Position numbers and translations under genes: made by a program. Of a stretch of 33,549 bases of DNA, positions 1-7,258 are shown in pieces (position 1 is the stretch's first letter; every line of letters begins with the position of its first letter). This stretch comes from Akkermansia muciniphila (GTDB lineage: Bacteria; Verrucomicrobiota; Verrucomicrobiia; Limisphaerales; UBA9464). The stretch is taken from positions 1-33,549 of the forward strand of contig CAMDGV010000046.1 in NCBI GenBank assembly GCA_945898055.1. Reading direction: 5' to 3'. Below the pieces are notes generated by a model, which saw only the letters and a list, made by a program, of their open reading frames with translations, had not been told where the DNA came from and searched no databases.

Positions 1-160
1 CCAGGACGTTCAGTTTACCGGCCTCGATCTTTTGGATCGTTCGGGGATTCACGCCCATCAGTTCCGCCAGCGCTTCCTGCGTGAGCTTACGCGCGGCTCG
101 CAGTCGAACGATGGTGAACGATGGTGAGTGACTGCGCAGCGCTTGCCGAGTTACCCTCAC
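1..160 (-). CDS. Xre-family helix-turn-helix protein, 3' end outside window
   Basis: Minus-strand reading gives a typical HTH_3/Xre DNA-binding core: LRAARKLTQEALAELMGVNP followed by RTIQKIEAGKLNVL, with the recognition helix around NPRTIQKIEAG. The gene runs off the left edge, so the last part of the domain and any C-terminal region are not visible. A GTG at 160-158 opens the frame, but an upstream start in the same open frame cannot be excluded. It lies divergently next to the broken pRiA4b-like gene that begins at 165. A diverged, broken copy of the same HTH core lies at 1245-1440. Small proteins of this kind are usually autoregulatory repressors or antitoxin-like regulators. The HTH identity is clear; the role and the start are inferred. 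Confidence 0.7.
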   Translation of the reverse strand, partial: MRVTRQALRSHSPSFTIVRLRAARKLTQEALAELMGVNPRTIQKIEAGKLNVL

Positions 161-164
161 AACA

Positions 165-836
165 ATGACTGACGTCAACCTGTCAGGCACCGCCGGACGA
201 TCTTCTGCAAACCGCGACTTCTGCGTCCTTACCGTCGAACTGGAAGGGATTCACCCCACCCTCTGGCGCAGCGTGATCATCCCCAAGTCAGCAAACCTCG
301 GCTGATTTCACACCGTCATCCAGGTCGCCATAGGCTGGAGCAACAGTCACCTGCACCAATTCCGCCTCGGCGACCGCATCTTCTCCGACCCCAGATTCGA
401 CTTGAACGAATTCGAAAATGATCCCCCAGTGACCGACGAGAACACGGTTACGGTCGAGTAGGTCTCCAAGGGGAAGATTCCGGCTCGGGTGTACGAGTAC
501 GATTTTGGCGACTCGTGGAGCCACCTCCTTACCTTTAGCCCACTTTCCGAGGGACAGTCTGCGGTCGAAAACCGAGCGGTCTCCGTCGAAGGAAGTCGTG
601 CCTGTCCTCCGGAGGATTGGGGCGGCATTCCCGGGTACGAGGACCTGCCCGAAGCCCTCGGGAACAAGAAGCCCCCGGAACATTGCGCCATGAAGCAGTG
701 GATCGTCCGTCCTTACGACCCGGAGGCCTTCTCAGTCGATAAGGTCAATCGCTTCCTCGCCAAGCTCCGTTGTCCTGCGGTCAGCCTCCCTCAGTTCGGC
801 AAGGTCCTCGCGGCGTTGCACCGAGCGAAGACGTGA
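165..836 (+). pseudogene. pRiA4b ORF-3-like protein (IS1096 passenger TnpR-like family), two in-frame stops
   Basis: One reading frame from the ATG at 165 to the TGA at 834-836 encodes a recognisable plasmid pRiA4b ORF-3-like domain. The N-terminus shows LEGIHPTLWRSVIIP, the middle shows FHTVIQVAIGWSNSHLHQFR, and the C-terminus shows YEYDFGDSWSHLLTF and CPPEDWGGIPGYEDLPEAL. The frame is interrupted by TGA at 303-305 and TAG at 459-461, with family-like sequence before, between and after both stops. The 115-codon piece from 489 is therefore the C-terminal half of a dead gene rather than a gene of its own. The family is small, often carried near mobile elements, and has no established biochemical activity that I can assign. 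Later genes in the window use TGA as a normal stop, so stop-codon reassignment is unlikely. Confidence 0.8.
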
Positions 837-869
837 AACCGGCGAAGGATTCCGATATTTCAACCGCCC

Positions 870-1241
870 ATGGCCTCCGCTGCATTTCCAACCCGGAAGA
901 TCTCCGAGACGATCATCGACTTCGCTCAGCCGATGTTGGCGCAGGTTGACTCTACAACGTCCCAAGAGTCCATCCGACAGGGGTTCATGATCGCCGTGAC
1001 GATCTGGAACGTCTTCGTCCTGGACCGGGTCAACGGAAATTCTGACTACCAGACCCTGATGCGAAAGCAGTTAGGTGCGCAGTGGGAGGCGAACCCGGTG
1101 ATCAAGGCCTTGGTGGAGCGCCGATTAAAGAACTTCGCCGACGACATGCGCTGTATCAGCGATCACCACGTCTCGTTCAATGCCGACGGATACAATCTCC
1201 GGGCAACAGCCAGCGATCCGTACGCTTCGAAGAAGCGGTGA
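870..1241 (+). CDS. Conserved-looking hypothetical protein, 123 aa
   Basis: This intact 123-residue ORF begins 33 bases after the broken pRiA4b-like gene and ends in TGA. It reads as a soluble, largely helical protein: KISETIIDFAQPMLAQVD, then a helix with IAVTIWNVFVLDRVNG, then VIKALVERRLKNFADDMRCI and a C-terminal GYNLRATASDPYA. There is no signal peptide and no membrane segment. The layout recalls small uncharacterised proteins found beside pRiA4b ORF-3-like or SEC-C genes, but that link is from memory and cannot be checked here. No catalytic motif stands out and no function is proposed. It is the only intact gene between the two HTH copies, so it may be under selection while its neighbours decay. 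Confidence 0.7.
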   Translation: MASAAFPTRKISETIIDFAQPMLAQVDSTTSQESIRQGFMIAVTIWNVFVLDRVNGNSDYQTLMRKQLGAQWEANPVIKALVERRLKNFADDMRCISDHHVSFNADGYNLRATASDPYASKKR

Positions 1242-1244
1242 CGG

Positions 1245-1440
1245 CTACAAAGAATCGTTCATCAGGTCATCCCAATTGCATTTCAAGGCGACCTTGAGGC
1301 GCTCAAGGGTGATGGCCAGGACGTTTAGTTTGCCGGCTTCGATTTTCTGCACGGTCCGTGGATTAACTCCGACCCTTTCGGCAAGACGTTCCTGGCTGAG
1401 CTTTCAGACAACCCGCAGACTGCGAACATTGCATCCAATC
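1245..1440 (-). pseudogene. Xre-family HTH protein, broken by an in-frame TGA
   Basis: The minus strand reads VRSLRVV, a TGA at 1406-1404, then KLSQERLAERVGVNPRTVQK, IEAGKLNVLAITLERLKVAL and KCNWDDLMNDSL, ending in TAG at 1247-1245. Apart from the stop this is a complete HTH_3 domain, including the C-terminal helix that the copy at the left window edge lacks. The stop sits where the other copy has the Arg codon before Lys-Leu, so a CGA to TGA change is a simple explanation. No good start codon lies between the stop and the HTH core. The 5' end is uncertain. The two copies are clearly related at DNA level across the core but diverged, so this was an old duplication or two separate family members. 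Confidence 0.7.
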
Positions 1441-1481
1441 CCTACAAATTGGACAAACCCCGAGCCGGAGTTGATGCCTCC

Positions 1482-1847
1482 TTATCGTATTTCGTCGTCC
1501 CGCCCCGAAGGAACGATCGGACCCGGGGGATAGTTGCCGAAGCAAATCCACGCCGCCTTGACGGTTCCTTCAGACAGCGTCACCCGGGTCAAATATCGTC
1601 GGGAGTAACTTCAATGGCCCTCCAGTGCGTCGAGATCTGCAAACGTGGCATCGTCCATCAGGTAAAGCTCACCGTAGATGGGTGACATCGGATTGTTTCG
1701 GTCGACCATCGGCAACCCATCCACATGCAACGCGTCGCTTGCCACCGTAACTGCCTCCCCAAGAAAGGTGGAGTCCTCCAATTGCCTGTGGTTTCCGTGC
1801 CCCCGCTTCAATGTGCCGTAGGCGAAAACGGGGATGGGGTTGGGCAT
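1482..1847 (-). pseudogene. Gamma-glutamylcyclotransferase-like (AIG2-like) protein with in-frame TGA
   Basis: The frame opens with MPNPIPVFAYGTLKRGHGNH, the classic glycine-rich YGTLKRG substrate loop of the GGCT/AIG2 fold. It continues through ALHVDGLPMV and IYGELYLMDDATFADLDALE, which contains the conserved acidic residue of the DALEG motif. A TGA at 1613-1611 stops translation right after LEGH. The same frame carries on with family-like sequence (SYSRRYLTRVTLSEGTVKAA, then WICFGN) to a TAA at 1484-1482. The upstream 78-residue product would lack the last strands of the barrel. These enzymes cyclise gamma-glutamyl or related side chains to release 5-oxoproline. It is called broken because homology continues past the stop; a sequencing error is the alternative. 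Confidence 0.75.
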
Positions 1848-2010
1848 TTCAGTCCATCAACGGTGTGAATTCAGAGATCTGCATACTTGCCATATCTGAG
1901 CTATAAAGGCAGCTATCCTAATGCCACAATGCCATCCTGAAACAAGACTGGATGGACTCAGCCCCCCTTTGCGTCTCCGCGTCCTTGCGTGAGACCTCAT
2001 CCGCCCTGTC
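1848..2010. other. Gene-free stretch with a recurrent-looking intergenic tract
   Basis: No gene is supported here. Bases around 1962-1992 read as a tract of the type TTTGCGTCTCCGCGTCC followed by TTGCGTGAG. I recognise this as resembling a low-complexity intergenic repeat seen in many large bacterial genomes. That recognition is from memory and would need a genome-wide count. The remainder shows no promoter, hairpin or RNA gene that I can support. Confidence 0.35.
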
Positions 2011-2318
2011 CCCTCCCCGTCAAAAAGCAATTTCCTTACTAAAGGAGTCAGTTCTTGATATTAAATACTCGTCGCCCAGCTTCCTCCGGCGAGACAAGAG
2101 AGGGTTCAATCGCGCGGGCCCATCGCCAGACGCTCGGCGATCCACCCCACCGTCATCGTCGTCTCTGCCCGCCAGCGCGCCGCCAAAACCACCTTTACTG
2201 AACGGACGTTTCGACGGCGCGAGCAAGTACGCCGGCCAACTGCTCCAGGCAAAACTCTGCAAGGGCGCATCCGCCGCCGCCCGTTTATTGATAGAAATTT
2301 GCTTTTTGACGCGGAGGG
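2011..2318. repeat. 308 bp non-coding segment bounded by 20 bp inverted repeats (MITE-like)
   Basis: The left arm at 2011-2030 reads CCCTCCCCGTCAAAAAGCAA on the plus strand. The right arm at 2318-2299 reads CCCTCCGCGTCAAAAAGCAA on the minus strand. That is 19 of 20 identical, both pointing inward, and similarity continues loosely inward into TTTC. No ORF between them looks real. The right end abuts an RHS reading frame exactly where its family similarity stops, as expected of an insertion into that gene. A related right-arm-like sequence lies at 30961-31001. No target-site duplication is obvious. A decayed non-autonomous transposon or another dispersed repeat are the two readings. Confidence 0.5.
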
Positions 2319-2950
2319 TAAAGTCTCTCTTCTAGGATTTGCCACCGGTCGAAGTAGTGGAAGTGGGTGGTGTTGCTGCCCACCCACTTGGTCACTCGAC
2401 GGGTGGCTCCGTCATAGCGGTAGGTGGCCACCGTTGTGGTCCCATTCTTCAACTCCACCCTCCGGTTCCATGCGTCGTACTGGGCCGTGTACCTGTTGGC
2501 CAAGGATGCCGACTGCGGCATCGTGGTCAGGTTTCCGACCGCAGTGTACGCCGGGGTGCGGCCCACCCTGTACCGGTGGTGGTGGTGGTGAAGTAGGTAA
2601 TTTCGTTGACCGGATTGTTGCTGCGATGCTGGTCGAGGTCGGTGACTCCGTTGTGGCGAGTGACGTAGCCACAACTGGAGCCATGCCTGTTACCGGTAGG
2701 ATCGAAGGTGAAGTTCTCCTGCCGCACCGGGTTGCCCGCGATGTCCGCTCGTCCGGCATTCAGATTCCCGCGCTTGAGCACCGTGAGTTGGTTCAGGTTG
2801 TCATAGGAGTCGTATTCGTCCTGTCCCGAACTGGCCACTAAGTTGTCTCGGAACAACCGATTGCTGTTCCGATCGAACCCGTATTGGATGCGATCCAAGG
2901 CAGTACTGGAACTGGTGACCAGCCAGCACTGGTCACAGACTCGGCCGGCG
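2319..2950 (-). pseudogene. RHS/YD-repeat protein fragment with frameshift
   Basis: Two minus-strand frames together read as an RHS core. The first gives DRIQYGFDRNSNRLFRDNLV, GQDEYDSYDNLNQLTVLKRG and NPVRQENFTFDPTGN. The second gives PAYTAVGNLTTMPQSASLAN, YDAWNRRVELKNGTTTVATY and YRYDGATRRVTKW with HFHYFDRWQILEERL. The switch between frames falls in the GC-rich stretch near 2551-2570, consistent with a one-base indel. RHS proteins are very large secreted or cell-surface polymorphic toxins and wall proteins. Only an internal piece of about 210 residues remains, with no N-terminus and no RHS core-closing motif or toxin tip. The 3' end is cut at the inverted-repeat element; the 5' boundary near 2950 is approximate. 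Confidence 0.8.
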
Positions 2951-3462
2951 ACGGAGCGCGACTGTGTCGGCGAGACCCGCCGCAGTAACTGCAAAACTTC
3001 AACTCGCGTGGATTTTTCTCGCCGCAAACACAGCCTTCGAGAGTCTCGAGCTTTTAAATTCAGCGATCCGTCGTTGGATTTCAGCAAGACCACGACGCTT
3101 CCAAGACGGTACCATTGAGTTCAGCCGCGCAGGCTAGACCCAAGTAGGACGCATTGGGAACCCTCGGGTTGGGCGTACGCTTACGATTCAGCAACAGCGT
3201 TGGAGCATTGATAACCGCACGCATCACACCTTGAAGGTGCCGCATCGAGAGGACTAGAGTCGGCTTCGAAAAGTCAACGCGACAGCGGTTCTGCGCATTT
3301 TTCAACCTCTTTTTAATGTCCCAAAATAGGACTGAGCTAAGAAGCGTCCCGTTTGCCGTCTCGTTGGTCCGTCGGGGCCTGAGGCAGATCTAGCTGATAA
3401 TCGATAGAATTTTTTTAGAGTTCACCCCTCGTCGTGAAATAAGTATTTTCAAACCTTAGTCT
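2951..3462. other. Gene-free stretch upstream of the dehydrogenase gene
   Basis: About 500 bases without a gene I can support. Short open frames exist on both strands but show no family signature. The right end, just before 3463, is AT-rich and probably holds the promoter of the dehydrogenase gene, but no clear -35/-10 pair or ribosome binding site can be named. Confidence 0.4.
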
Positions 3463-4437
3463 ATGAATGCACTCCGCATCTTTGTTGATTTCACCCCTTC
3501 AACTGAAGCCTTGATCCTGTTGAAAGAGTCCGCTCAGGGCCACGAACTTTGCTTTGCTCGGTCGCCCATTACTTCGATATTGGCCCAAGGTGAGCCAGAT
3601 CCACAAATCAACAGTGCCGACATTGCTTTCGGTCAACCAGAGGTGACCGCCCTTCTAGAATCTCCACGCCTTCGGTGGGTTCACATTAGTTCTTCTGGGA
3701 TAACTCGCTACGATACAGCGAAATTTCGTGCTGAGCTCACTGCCCGCAAGGTGATCTTATCCAATAGTTCCTCGGTCTACGAGGAAGCCTGCGCCCTTCA
3801 AGCTTTGGCCTTTATATTGGCAGGTGCTCGCTGTTTACCGGAGTCCCTAAGAGCCCGGTTTGCCAACGGTACTCCAGAATGGTCCACCCTTCGAGGAGCC
3901 TGTCGACCGTTGCGTGGACAGCGAGTGCTGATTGTCGGCTATGGTGCAATTGCTCGCCGACTCACCACCTTTCTTCATCCACTGGGACTCGAAATTATGG
4001 CTTATCGACGTCGAGTTCGAGGAGATGAGTCGGTTCCAGTGATAACTGCCGCATCCCTTTCAACCGAATTAGCCCGTGCAGACCACATTATAAATATTCT
4101 GCCGGAGAGTGGTGAAACTCGGGGTTTCTTTTCTGCTCAACTCTTTGCGGCCTTCAAACGCGGGGCACTGTTCTACAACATCGGCCGTGGGGCAACTGTC
4201 CAGCAGGAGGCCCTTCTTGCGGCCCTTCGCTCGGGGCAGATTGGGGCAGCCTGGTTAGATGTCACAACACCAGAACCTTTACCCGAAGGTCACCCACTTT
4301 GGCTCGAGTCAAACTGCTTTATAACCCCTCATATTGCTGGAGGTCACACGGCAGAAGAGATGAGCTTAGTTCGGCACTTTACAGCTAATTTGGCTCGCTT
4401 TATTGACGGTAAAGCTTTGGTCGATCAAGTCACCTAA
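3463..4437 (+). CDS. D-isomer-specific 2-hydroxyacid dehydrogenase
   Basis: A 324-residue NAD(P)-dependent dehydrogenase that would interconvert a 2-ketoacid and a D-2-hydroxyacid in the cytoplasm. The dinucleotide-binding fold starts at residue 155 with VLIVGYGAIARRL, a GxGxxA/G phosphate loop. The catalytic set is complete: Arg242 in NIGRG, Glu271 in TPEPLPEGHPLW and His290 in ITPHIAGG. Length is normal for the family (about 310-340). The ATG at 3463 is followed directly by the first beta strand LRIFVDF. It stands alone, separated by 70 bases from the convergent TPR gene. The exact substrate (glyoxylate, hydroxypyruvate, phenylpyruvate or a sugar-derived acid) cannot be read from sequence. 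Its codon choice appears AT-richer than genes right of 24 kb. Confidence 0.9.
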   Translation: MNALRIFVDFTPSTEALILLKESAQGHELCFARSPITSILAQGEPDPQINSADIAFGQPEVTALLESPRLRWVHISSSGITRYDTAKFRAELTARKVILSNSSSVYEEACALQALAFILAGARCLPESLRARFANGTPEWSTLRGACRPLRGQRVLIVGYGAIARRLTTFLHPLGLEIMAYRRRVRGDESVPVITAASLSTELARADHIINILPESGETRGFFSAQLFAAFKRGALFYNIGRGATVQQEALLAALRSGQIGAAWLDVTTPEPLPEGHPLWLESNCFITPHIAGGHTAEEMSLVRHFTANLARFIDGKALVDQVT

Positions 4438-4507
4438 AGATCCAAATCAAACCCCAACTAAGAAGCCAAATTTCTCATCGAACGTTGTGCTTATAGAGTG
4501 ACTTGCC

Positions 4508-5296
4508 TCAGTCCAATCGAGCCCGTAAGGCTTTTGCACGCCCCACCCAAATTCGATCTCGTTTCTTCTGAAATGCCATACCGTGCTTCTCGTCAGCAAT
4601 CACTTCATCGACTTCCTTTCGCGCCCCAGCTCTATCGCCCGCCTTGGCTAATAATTCCGCATATTGAACTTTAGCTCTCGAATAACTATTGGTCTCTAGA
4701 ACCTTTCGCCAAGAAATCTGCGCTGACTCCGGATCGCCTAAGGCCGTCTGAGCTTCTGCCAAGGCCATTAAACTAAAACTGAAATTGTGCCGAGGCTCTT
4801 CCAAAATCACCGCTTCAAGAATTGGCCGAGCCTCCGCTGCTCGTTCTTGAAGTAACAAGCACTCAGCAAAATGGCTCCGAATATCAATGTCGTCGGGATC
4901 CCGTGCCAATGCCTGACGATAAGATGCTTCAGCTTTACTTAACTTGCCAAGATCGCGGTAAACGTCGGCTAAATCCGCATGATCACGCGCCTTATCCAAG
5001 TGATGGATACGACTCTGAAGCTCCTTAATACGCCGACGTTCCGCCCCTCCCGGCAGCTCAAAACTTCGTAATCCGAACCTTTTCCCTTCACCCACTGGAC
5101 CACTCGACCAATAGACCATAAAAAAGTAAAAAACGGCGCTCAGAACTGAGAACACTAAAATACATCCGGCCCAAATCCATTCCTCGCGTCGGATTGCATC
5201 GACTAGCATCCAGATCTGAAAAGCGACACCGATCCAGATCAGTGGATGGGTGGCATAATTGGAAAGTGAAAATAACTCCTGAAGTAACCCGAACAT
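4508..5296 (-). CDS. Membrane-anchored tetratricopeptide-repeat protein
   Basis: Starting from MFGLLQELFSLSNYATHPL, the protein has two membrane segments: one around HPLIWIGVAFQIWMLVDAI and one around WIWAGCILVFSVLSAVFYFF. A basic linker and TPR units follow, for example ADLADVYRDLGKLSKAEASY with RQALARDPDD, then RSHFAECLLLQERAAEARPI, then SLMALAEAQTALGDPESAQI. The soluble repeats are likely a protein-interaction scaffold at the membrane. The frame stays open to 5389, but that longer start lies on top of the thrB start and adds a polar, unlikely N-terminus, so 5296 is preferred. It is divergent from thrB with a 92-base shared upstream region. No enzymatic domain is present. Membrane topology and partner are unknown. 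Confidence 0.8.
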   Translation of the reverse strand: MFGLLQELFSLSNYATHPLIWIGVAFQIWMLVDAIRREEWIWAGCILVFSVLSAVFYFFMVYWSSGPVGEGKRFGLRSFELPGGAERRRIKELQSRIHHLDKARDHADLADVYRDLGKLSKAEASYRQALARDPDDIDIRSHFAECLLLQERAAEARPILEAVILEEPRHNFSFSLMALAEAQTALGDPESAQISWRKVLETNSYSRAKVQYAELLAKAGDRAGARKEVDEVIADEKHGMAFQKKRDRIWVGRAKALRARLD

Positions 5297-5388
5297 TTCT
5301 GCTACTCTACAAAAACTTCCCCCAGTGAGCCAGCCTTCAGACAAAGATCGTTGAGAGTCCGTTCTATTTTTTGTTTCATCGGCCTGCA

Positions 5389-6282
5389 ATGAACTCAGTT
5401 ACCGTCCGCATTCCTGGCACCACAGCCAACCTTGGCTCGGGTTTCGATACTCTGGGTCTCGCTATCGCTCTGCACAATAAGGCCCAATTGGCTCGCCGAA
5501 CCGGTCGCGGCCCTCTGATTACGTCTCCGATCTCCGACGACGCCCGTGATGGTGCGACCGCTCTTTTCCGTTCTTCCGCCCAAGCTTTCTTCCGACGAAC
5601 TCGGATTCCTGCCTTCGGCTTCGAGATTCATCTCGAGGGCGCTGTTCCCATCGCACGGGGCCTCGGATCCAGCGTCACCGCTCGTCTCGGCTGCATCGCT
5701 GGTTTGAACGCCCTGACTGGCAGCACCCTCGATCGCCACGCATTGCTCGATTTAGTTTCTGCCGAAGAAGGCCATCCCGACAATGCTGCTCCCGCGGTTT
5801 TTGGAGGTTTTACCGCCGCTGGCTTTGTCGGTAAGAAGGTCCGCTGCATCCGCACGCCTATCAAAAACAGCATCCGGTTTATAACGCTCATTCCCCCATT
5901 TGAAGTCAGTACTCCTGAAGCGCGCCAATTGGTTCCTCTCTCCTTCTCCAAAGCTGATACTATCCATTCACTCAACCGAACGGCCTTGATTACCGCCGCC
6001 TTCACCAGCGGCAATTACACCGCTCTCCAGGGCTGTTTTGATGACCGTATTCACCAACCTTGGAGAGCCAAACTTATCCCTCAATTGGATGCGGTCATTT
6101 CGGCAGGTGTTAAAGCGGGCGCGATCGGAGGATGGCTCAGTGGCAGCGGATCAACCCTGATGTGCCTTGCCACAAAAGGTGCCGACACGGAGGCGATCGC
6201 CACGGCGATGCTTCGGAGACTTCCGGGTTCGGCAGTCTATGTGCTGAAACCGGATAATGACGGGGTGCAGGTGAGTGTCTAA
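5389..6282 (+). CDS. thrB: Homoserine kinase
   Basis: A GHMP-superfamily kinase of 297 residues that phosphorylates L-homoserine with ATP in threonine biosynthesis. It opens with VTVRIPGTTANLGSGFDTLG, the usual ThrB N-terminus. It has the ATP-binding GHMP loop PIARGLGSSVTAR, the EEGHPDNAAPAVFGGF motif and the C-terminal WLSGSGSTLMCLA glycine loop. A TTG at 5371 would add six residues, but the ATG at 5389 matches the family N-terminus. It is divergent from the TPR gene and ends 4 bases before the convergent end of mqnD. No other threonine genes are adjacent, so it is not in a thr operon here. Confidence 0.95.
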   Translation: MNSVTVRIPGTTANLGSGFDTLGLAIALHNKAQLARRTGRGPLITSPISDDARDGATALFRSSAQAFFRRTRIPAFGFEIHLEGAVPIARGLGSSVTARLGCIAGLNALTGSTLDRHALLDLVSAEEGHPDNAAPAVFGGFTAAGFVGKKVRCIRTPIKNSIRFITLIPPFEVSTPEARQLVPLSFSKADTIHSLNRTALITAAFTSGNYTALQGCFDDRIHQPWRAKLIPQLDAVISAGVKAGAIGGWLSGSGSTLMCLATKGADTEAIATAMLRRLPGSAVYVLKPDNDGVQVSV

Positions 6283-6286
6283 GTGT

Positions 6287-7132
6287 CTAAATCACAAATT
6301 CGAGCGCGGGCGCTTTTGGAAAAGCTCCCAAGGCTTCGCCGCGTGCGAGGAATCTACGAATACTCTCTCGCCCGCGTTCGCCGTAATCGAGGGTCCAGTG
6401 ATTCACATACATTCCTACAAACCGATCGGCTAGATCCTGCCCCATATCGCGGGCCCATTGCATCGAATGAACCACCGCCGCCTCTCGGTGATCGAGACTG
6501 TACTGAATACTACCAGTCAAAATCGCGCTCACTTGGCGCCTCAATTCGGGGGCATGTCGTTTATGGATCACGTTGCCACCGAGGGGCAGCGGTAACCCTT
6601 GATTTTCGCGCCCCCACCACACCCCGAGATCTTCGCAAACAACCAATCCCTCGTTGGCATAAGTCAATTGTCCTTCGTGGATAATCAACCCAACCTCCGC
6701 TTGCCCAGACCGAACAGCGTCGAAAATCTGATCAAAGGGGACGACAACAAACTGGATATCCCGCGCAGGCCGGCCCATCCACAGTTGCAACGCCAAAAAG
6801 GCGCTGGTCATCACCCCGGGCACTGCAATCCGTACCTTTGCCATTTCGTCACGGCTGTAATGACGCTGGGCCACTAGGATAGGTCCATACCCATCGCCCA
6901 TACTAGCGCCACTCGGCAACAATGCGTACTGATCGCACACCTGAGCGTAGGCATGGATACTAATCGCCGAAATATCCAATTCACCGCGGCCAGCCCGTTC
7001 ATTTAAGGTCTGGATATCCTGCAAAATATGTTCAAACCGTAGACCTGGCGTCGGTAAAAGTTCCTTCGCCAAACCATAAAACATAAAGGCGTCGTCCGGA
7101 TCCGGCGAATGTCCAAGCGTTAGTGTCAGCAT
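6287..7132 (-). CDS. mqnD: 1,4-dihydroxy-6-naphthoate synthase (futalosine pathway)
   Basis: A 281-residue periplasmic-binding-protein-like enzyme that converts cyclic dehypoxanthine futalosine to 1,4-dihydroxy-6-naphthoate in menaquinone synthesis. Diagnostic features are the N-terminal GHSPDPDDAFMFYGLAKELL, the central DISAISIHAYAQV, the GYGPILVA stretch and the VGLIIHEGQLTY motif. The SPDPDD start and overall length fit MqnD better than the MqnA dehydratase, which shares the fold. The ATG at 7132 is preceded by no strong Shine-Dalgarno. It is convergent with thrB and lies downstream of the PDZ gene on the same strand across a 117-base gap. Its presence implies menaquinone is made by the futalosine route rather than the classical Men route; the other mqn genes are outside the window. 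Confidence 0.93.
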   Translation of the reverse strand: MLTLTLGHSPDPDDAFMFYGLAKELLPTPGLRFEHILQDIQTLNERAGRGELDISAISIHAYAQVCDQYALLPSGASMGDGYGPILVAQRHYSRDEMAKVRIAVPGVMTSAFLALQLWMGRPARDIQFVVVPFDQIFDAVRSGQAEVGLIIHEGQLTYANEGLVVCEDLGVWWGRENQGLPLPLGGNVIHKRHAPELRRQVSAILTGSIQYSLDHREAAVVHSMQWARDMGQDLADRFVGMYVNHWTLDYGERGRESIRRFLARGEALGAFPKAPALEFVI

Positions 7133-7228
7133 AGCAACCGTGCAATCCTACCTCGGATTCTGGTGAAGTCGAGTTTGCGCACCACCTCGCTGAAACTCCT
7201 TTTCGAAATCAAACGGACTTCAGAACAA

Positions 7229-7258
7229 AGCTCCCTACTCCGAAGCTCCCTACTCCGA
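7229..7258. repeat. Perfect 15 bp tandem duplication covering a stop codon
   Basis: AGCTCCCTACTCCGA occurs at 7229-7243 and again at 7244-7258 without a mismatch. On the minus strand it encodes Ser-Glu-stop at the end of the PDZ gene. Because the unit is 15 bases, it places a second in-frame Ser-Glu-TAG (stop at 7237-7235) five codons after the first (7252-7250). Confidence 0.85.

Noticed and set aside
165-1847. Alternative genetic code with TGA or TAG read as an amino acid
   Set aside because: Intact genes in the window, such as 870-1241 and 24281-25000, end in TGA without family similarity beyond, so ordinary pseudogene decay explains the internal stops.
3081-3305. Minus-strand 74-codon ORF upstream of the dehydrogenase
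   Set aside because: No domain, signal peptide or conserved-looking block, and the translation looks like read-through of non-coding DNA.
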